From: Leucogyrophana mollusca
Taxonomy: Eukaryota; Basidiomycota; Agaricomycetes; Boletales
Assembly: GCA_021014945.1 (NCBI GenBank)
Contig: MU266364.1
Location: 101,069-165,068 of the forward strand
DNA: 64,000 bases
Direction of reading: 5' to 3'
Both the position numbers and the translations under genes were made by a program. This document shows positions 58,135 through 64,000 of the stretch, piece by piece (within the stretch, counting starts at the first letter, position 1; every line of letters starts with the position of its first letter). The notes beneath the pieces are model-generated. The model had not been told where the DNA came from. It worked only from the letters and a program-made list of their open reading frames with translations, and did no database searches.

Positions 58135-58735
58135 TTGGTCTGAGTGGTGGAAGATTAGTAGGGACGGATGGAATTGGAGTCGTGCATGTTTGCAGGGATT
58201 GGGAGAAGGTATATGATTTTGTGAGGACGAATCATATGAGCAGTGTGTGGAATAGCACGCGTGTACGGTCGACACTGTGAGCTGCGGCAAGCTGGTGCAT
58301 GCAGCAGCAACCATTAGCCTCGACCTAGGTTTGCTTAGGATTAAAAGAACGTCTTCCTTCGAATCTTTGGTCTGCCTACTGGACCAGGGACACTAGCTTG
58401 GGATGAAGTCCAGCCGAAAACGAGATGAATGATTCGGAACGTTGACGACGCACCAGACCGTCCAGGGCAATCCCCTTTCGTGCTCGTATAATATCTTCTG
58501 GAGTCTCTCAATCCGTTGATGTCGATGGGAGCGCGTGCCCATTACTCGTCGATTTCCTGTGGGCGGGAAGGCATGCCACTTTCTGAAACGAGGAGAAATT
58601 CCCAAGTTTCAAACTCAGAGATGTACTGCTTCAACCTCGACTGACTCTTTGACAGGGCTAACAGCACATCGTTCCTAGCCTCGCCAGGATTCGAGCATGC
58701 AGGGTCGGAGACAAAACACGGCCATCAGTTGAGAC
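58135..58735. repeat. Duplicated block C, copy 2 (empty MITE site)
   Basis: Uninterrupted counterpart of 52720-53815. It contains the empty insertion site of the 596-bp MITE near 58290 and 125 bases that copy 1 lacks. Minus-strand RLQKILYEHERGLPWTVWC resembles coding sequence but has no start or domain. Confidence 0.75.
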
Positions 58736-59034
58736 AAAGACAGCTTTGTGGGGAACGCTGGGCGGGGCAGAGTTCCTGGCCGACGTTGGTGGTGATTGAG
58801 AATCGCTCTGAACCTGTGGCTGATTCAAGCTGTCACCCTCGCCGCGAGCATCTTCGTAGGTTGCGGGGTGGGAGCGGTGTCCAATATTCCTTCAGCCGTA
58901 TTTGGTAGTACCACTAGTCTGGGAGCTTACAGAACTGCGCAATAGGCCCTGCGAGTTTCTGGAAGGGTGCACATACGTGCTCGTTAGGCAAGAGTTTTGG
59001 CACCGATGCGGACGCAAGGTGCTGCGTGATAGAC
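58736..59034. other. No gene seen
   Basis: Spacer between blocks C and D, copy 2. Nothing is recognised. Confidence 0.3.
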
Positions 59035-60025
59035 CATCAGCCTCTCGAGCCCCGCCCGCAGCGTCCAGGTCGAAGCAGCTGGTTTTTTCTCCTGCCCGCG
59101 ACTACCTACCAGCACGAGCCACCGGGAATGAGGTGCGGACTGTCATGCCAACAGCGGACCGGCGCCTCGATGGCGCTCCAGCGGTTCGGGGTTCTGAGCA
59201 AGCGTGCGTATGGGGAGAGGGATGAAGCGCGGAGCGATCTACCGTTGTGCGCGTGGTCGGCATGGTTCTGAAGTGTGGTGGATTGCCGGTCGTATGGCCA
59301 TGGCGAGGGCGGTATGTGTTGGCCCAGACGGTGCGGGTCTGTATGGTGGTAGGAAAAGCTTTGACACCTGAGGTTACAGAGATGTAATATGTGTGTAGAT
59401 ATGGAATTGGTAGCCACGGGACGGGAGGACGATCGGACTGTACCTGCGGAAGACGAAAAGGTCCACAACCTTGAAGTGCGGAAGGAAGCTATCAGAATAT
59501 CGGCCAGGAGCAGGGATGAGTCACGTGGCGCTCGGCCTTCCCGGAGGGCGCCGTTCGCCGGTCCCGCCTGCCGCTGTACACAGAACCAAATAGAGGCGCG
59601 CCGCCTGATCGGAGCCTGATCGCTGCAGTGACAAACGCACACCGCTAGTCAAAGCAATCTATATTCTAGTAAGATAAAGCATGAACAATTTCCGATAGCG
59701 AGTGTACGGTATGTGTAGTCTGTGTATAGCTGGTAACCCCGTCAACAAGTCCGAATCGTCCAATGAGACACAACAAAAAAGCACGAAAGCACGAAAGTCC
59801 AAAGATCCAGTGGCAAACAAGCAAGCCCCACTTTCACCAAATCGTCACCACCGCACCCACCAGCATCGCGCCCAGCACGGCCAGCACGCCACCCGCCTGC
59901 CCCTCCCACCCCAGTCCCACCGTGCCCCGCACACCATTCGCTTCCGGCCCAAACGTCCGTGCGAACCCAACGAGCGGATTTGGCGCACCCGAGACCGTTA
60001 CCGTCGGAGCGGCCGAGTCAGGGCC
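59035..60025. repeat. Duplicated block D, copy 2
   Basis: Counterpart of 54590-55570. Its right end is the 3' half of the intact KRE9-like gene, so this copy preserves the original context and copy 1 is the derivative. Confidence 0.75.
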
Positions 60026-60521
60026 GGGCTGGGAGGCGGTGGAGTTGGCGGCGGCGACGGTGAAGCGGGAGGAGACGGCGTAGGTGATGCCGTGCGTGGA
60101 GTTTAGGCAGAGGAGGAAGTAATCATCGGCTGGGGGGACGTCGTTGAGGAGGACGTTGAGGGTTTTATAGGTTGATTGGACTGTGGGTGTGGTGAGTTGG
60201 GTGTGGTGTGGATCGGAGAAAGAGGCATACCATTCATAGCGACGTAGATGAGGCCGTCCTGGGAGAGGCGGGTTAGCTCGATGTCGAATGTATCGATGCC
60301 GTCGAGGAGGCCTTTGGTCCATGACACCGGGTAGGCAGCGCCGTTCTTCCACGTGGAAGATGCCCCGGGCTGGTTGACGATGAAATCTGTGATTAAGGCG
60401 TGGGTCAACACAGTGATAGTGGGGAAATGATGGGAAAGTACTAGCATTGGGCATGGACAGAAAGAGAGGTGAGGAGGACGAGGAGGAGGGAGAGCACCCG
60501 CGCAGGGTACGTTGGGGACAT
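59834..60521 (-). CDS. KRE9/KNH1-like GPI-anchored surface protein
   Basis: Secreted protein of about 200 residues. The first plausible start is ATG at 60521 (MSPTYPARVLSLLLVLLTSL, a clear signal peptide ending VHA-Q). The mature part begins DFIVNQPGASSTWKNGAAYP and VSWTKGLLDGIDTFDIEL, the Ig-like N-terminal domain of the KRE9/KNH1 family (PF10342 type). A clean intron (GTATGC...CCACAG) splits it before VQSTYKTLNVLLNDVPPADD and YFLLCLNSTHGITYAVSSRF. The Ser/Ala/Thr linker and the C-terminal hydrophobic GGVLAVLGAMLVGAVVTIW fit a GPI signal. The junction between signal peptide and domain needs a non-canonical donor, or translation from the inner ATG at about 60447. Likely located at the wall or plasma membrane. 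Its 3' half is duplicated at 55.3 kb. Confidence 0.75.
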
Positions 60522-61565
60522 CGTGGTCGTGGTCTTGTCGGTAGTAGGCGCTGAGCGGCTGTACCGCTGCGACCACGTTGTTCGCTTTCTCCCGACTACT
60601 AACTTGAAACACGGCTATCCAACTCGCTTGGGCTGCCATCGATCTATCCATAGCTCACAGTTCACTTCACCTCTCACGAGGTATCCATCGACGATCCTTC
60701 TATCATGTCTGACCGAGGTTCGCCGCTCAAAGCCTTACAAACTAAGTATAGGCTATGGGTAAAAACATCGACTGCCTATGCGATATGTATTACTCTTCCT
60801 CGCAGACCCTCTCGCTCTACCCACGACCCTAGATCGAAAGGCAAAGTAGAGAATGACGGCGACCAACGACTGGACAATGAAATTTAAGGGGGATCCACAA
60901 GTCCAACCAGACGACAGGAGTCCGGACCGGACGAGCCCCACAGGCGATGTGTGCAAGACCTCCGCAGGTGACAGGCGTCCACTCGTTCAGATGCGTATAA
61001 CTGATGGGTTCCTTCACCCGAAGAACACGCCGGCGAGGGATGCATGGAGAGAGGAGCGGGTTTAGTGCGGAGAGATGAGCGGGTTGGCCGCCGCCCAGTG
61101 TGGGGCCCCGAGCGAGTCTGGTCACTCTTGAACTCGCTGTTGGGTAGCATGGCGGGAGGCTGCGGGAGGGTGGAGATGGATTCCTAGTGCGTGTATAACT
61201 TGTCTTGTTTCATGCAGATGATCAGTGTGCACCAGTGACCACCATCCCTGACGAGAGTACCCTAGCACGACTTATTTCATCGGCGACATACCTCATGTTT
61301 ACACGCCCTAGTACAGCTATTGATGTCTGATTTCGCCAGTCGTGTGGTTTGTAGGGCATTTCAACACGCTAGGATCATCTACGGGCTGGACAATTTGCAC
61401 TCGCCTGCCCGACCCCGAGAATATTACCACCAGGCACCGAGAGCCCGTCATATTGGAATAACTGATTGGCAACTCGATGGGTAAATGCAAGGAATGACAT
61501 TGGTTAAATGAAAGGGTGTGTGACAGTATTGCACAATGTTATACTCCTGCTAGGCGCCACGGCAC
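60522..61565. other. Intergenic; dispersed repeat R2 copy
   Basis: No gene is evident. The minus strand of about 60890-60985 is a copy of repeat R2 (CGAGTGGACGCCTGTCACCT) seen at 45.59 kb. Confidence 0.45.
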
Positions 61566-63427
61566 TCATCCACTCCCGGCGAGCGCTGTTGCAGAAAGCT
61601 CAGCAAACCCAATCTCGGGCGGATAATATTTGAAGACGGTGTACACATTTTTCTGTGGACAGATGACATGTGAGCTCTAGCCACCGACAGAAAACAGCGC
61701 CAGACAAATTCACCATAAATGCGACACCGAAGGTCCAGGGATGCAGCGCTTCCACTTCCTGTGGTGTTACCATAAACGCTCCCCTGCACATGGTCGAGGT
61801 CACATAGTCGGCGAGAAAATCGGTAGCGCTGATGGGCCACCACTTCACACCATCCGCGAAAGATATCCCGATGTTTACGTTGGTGTCACATGCTGAGGAC
61901 GCGGGAGCGTGCGATTTAACATTGGTGAGGAAATGGTACAGCGTCGAAGTATACATGCAACGTGCTCACGATATAGCCAGGATCCAGGGGTGTCTAGGTC
62001 GGGCGTTGACCCGGGGATAGCCTGATATATTTCCTCGATGGAGCTTCTTGGGCCGTAAATATATACCGTCCCCGAGTCGATGACGGCCGGGATTGTGGTG
62101 TCGCCTGCAGCGATGACCAGTTTTCCGTCGACGAGGATACCTAGAGCAAAAGCCCCCTTTCAGACTCGCGGTCACGAACCTAGCCCAGTTTTAAAAAGAC
62201 GCACCGGCAAGAGGCAACGTCCATTTACTTGGGTTTTCCGTCACAGTAAGGTAGTTGTAGTAGATGAGACCGGTGCACAACGCGGGATCGTATGCTCCTG
62301 GGTATTGGAAATGGCCGGGATCGGTGCTAGCGGCACCACGAGGAGCCGGGTACGCTCACCTAATGTAAATGTTCCTCCCGGCTCCATATCCTGCTCCGAG
62401 TTGCCACTGGACCTGGATAGCAGCGTGGTCAGAGAAACAGGTATCACATGCATAATATGATGACGCTCTTACCGAGCGAGATGGAGTGACATCAAGGGCA
62501 TTTTCCATTGACCTGACTTCGCGAGGTATTCCCAGAACGGTATCGCCCTGGAGTCAGCATCAGCCTCCCACCCAAGGCCCAGTATCCCCGAGACAGGGTT
62601 CTCGACAGCGACGAAATCCGGGTCATCCATTGCATTGGGAAAACTAGAGGCGACACCTGTATCGAACCGGCACGCATCAGAACAGACATAAGTTACGGGT
62701 ATAGAACGAACCAAATATTTGATTTTGGATGGTGAATGGACCCACAGTGAGCGTGTCCTCCCCCAAATCGCCATCTACGTTGCTGTCGGCATAAGCCACC
62801 TTAAATTGTGATTCCAGACCCTTGAACGAGCTCGACTGCTTGGTATTGAATTTTTGTAATTGGGCGCAGGCTTCTGCTGTGCAGTTCTGCCCTGTGACCC
62901 AGAGGTCGCTGAACCATGCATATATTCAGCCGGCGTCAGTTGTCGGCAATACTAGTATGGTCGGGGCATTGTCCCACTCACGCGGATCCGGTGTCGAGAA
63001 TGACGTAGTATGATTTACTTGGGGTTCCTAGTCCAACTGACACGTAGTATCTGGAACCAAGCATGAGGATAAATTCAATACACAGTGAGGCAAGTGCATG
63101 ATACACACCCCTCGTCGTTGTTCTGGCTGTATGTCCTACAGGGTTCTTGCTGCGTAAACACAACTCGAGCAGCGTGGAGCCCGACATCACTCACATTAGA
63201 GATGCGTCCATTGGCGTCGCTGGACCAAGGAGTTTACGTATCAAAGCGTGCCTCTGAGCCTTCGCGAACATGCTCGATTCCGCAGCGGGGCGCGACACCT
63301 TGGGCCGACGAAAGAGGGAGATGCTGTTGGGAAGAAGGCCCCGAGGGCTCGGTCGCGAGAAGACATCTGTCGTGAACGAGAGAAGAACTAGTGTCAATGA
63401 GAGAGATGCAAACTTCAATGCCAGCAT
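61566..63427 (-). CDS. Secreted pepsin-like aspartic protease (family A1)
   Basis: ATG at 63427 opens a signal peptide (MLALKFASLSLTLVLLSF...) and a basic propeptide. The mature N-lobe shows YYVSVGLGTPSKSYYVILDTGSA with the first catalytic Asp (DTGS), then DLWVTGQNC on the next exon. Further on come FKVAYADSNVDGDLGEDTL, VAVENPVSGILGLGWEA, and the second catalytic Asp in IPAVIDSGTVYIYGP (DSGT, about 62060). The C-lobe continues with CDTNVNIGISFADG and LHPWTFGVAFM, and an intron leads to KNVYTVFKYYPPEIGFAELS, ending ALAGSG at 61566. Short introns interrupt it about every 150 bases. Both active-site motifs are intact, about 440 residues. The role is extracellular protein degradation; specificity is unknown. 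Confidence 0.87.
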
Positions 63428-64000
63428 TGCGAGTGCCCGGGGTGCGGATAGCAGAGTTAGTTGGGGTAAGGAGCGTTCTATGGTCATCTCTCATTCTTCC
63501 AATCCTTTTATCTTTTTCCGCCATCGGCGACCGGCGGCATTGGCATCAGGAGTCTGTTCTGCCATCGGAACGGACGACGCTGTTGAGAGAAACACGACAG
63601 CCTGAGAGCGCGTCCTTTTATAGCGAACAATGAAATGCAGGAGCCCCGTTGAGTTCTCGCACAGAGGGGATTTCGACATTTAAGTGGGTCCAAAATGCCA
63701 ACCAAAATGACATTGTAAAATAAATAATTCTGCATTCACATTTTGTGAGGTACAAAATATGAACATTGAGACTTGTGCAAAATGTCCGACAAAAGGAGGT
63801 ATTTTGAGTGACACCAAAATGCCCCGTTATATTTGGAATTGTTCGTAAGGATAAAATGCTTGATAAAACTTGAACTATTAAGGGGCATTTAATAAGTACT
63901 GAGTATTTCATATTTTTGGTGTTCCCAAAATGTGAAAATGAAATCTCAGATTTTGAGAGGTCTCAAAAGTAATCGCCCGCTCGTCGCCCGCTCATCGCCC
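63428..64000. other. AT-rich end of window, possible transposon edge
   Basis: 63620-63960 is AT-rich with many AAAATG(T/C) repeats on the plus strand and an imperfect inverted pair AAATGCCCCGTT (63822) / AAGGGGCATTT (63880). This resembles the subterminal part of a DNA transposon continuing past the window. No gene was seen. Confidence 0.3.

Overview
This is nuclear DNA of a filamentous basidiomycete, most likely an Agaricomycete. Genes are cut by many short introns (about 45-65 nt, GT-AG, CTNAN branch sites), intergenic gaps are short, and the families are typical of mushroom-forming fungi: DUF6534 membrane proteins, an F-box/LRR protein, a multi-intron cytochrome P450, a GH5_9 glucanase and a KRE9-like GPI protein. 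The dynamin-like GTPase pair and the base composition would suit the Rhizoctonia/Ceratobasidium group, but that is a guess. Exon structures below were read by eye from splice signals and protein similarity, so gene ends are firmer than inner exon borders.

Left part (0-27 kb), mostly conserved genes: exo-beta-1,3-glucanase (-), a 1.15 kb TIR transposon with a perfect 8-bp target duplication, an ACC-synthase-like aminotransferase (-), tyrosyl-DNA phosphodiesterase TDP1 (-) divergent from a single-pass membrane protein (+), an F-box/LRR protein (-), a P450 (+), an importin-13-like karyopherin (+) and mitochondrial aconitase (+).

Middle (27-43 kb): an intact DUF6534 membrane protein (-), about 3 kb with no clear gene, then two full-length homologous dynamin-like GTPases arranged head to head 228 bp apart. 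A second DUF6534 gene follows, tail to tail with the right-hand GTPase.

Right part (43-64 kb), accessory and rearranged: a 3 kb segmental duplication of the DUF6534 gene whose breakpoint lies in the last codons of the GTPase gene, an inverted relic of the GTPase 3' end, two TA-flanked MITEs (one with a preserved empty-site paralogue), blocks duplicated between 52.7-55.6 and 58.1-60.0 kb, a small secreted-peptide gene with tandem intron-exon cassettes, a KRE9/KNH1-like GPI protein and a pepsin-like aspartic protease.

There is no operon logic here. The best candidate for a functional unit is the head-to-head dynamin-like pair. No tRNA, rRNA or CRISPR was seen.
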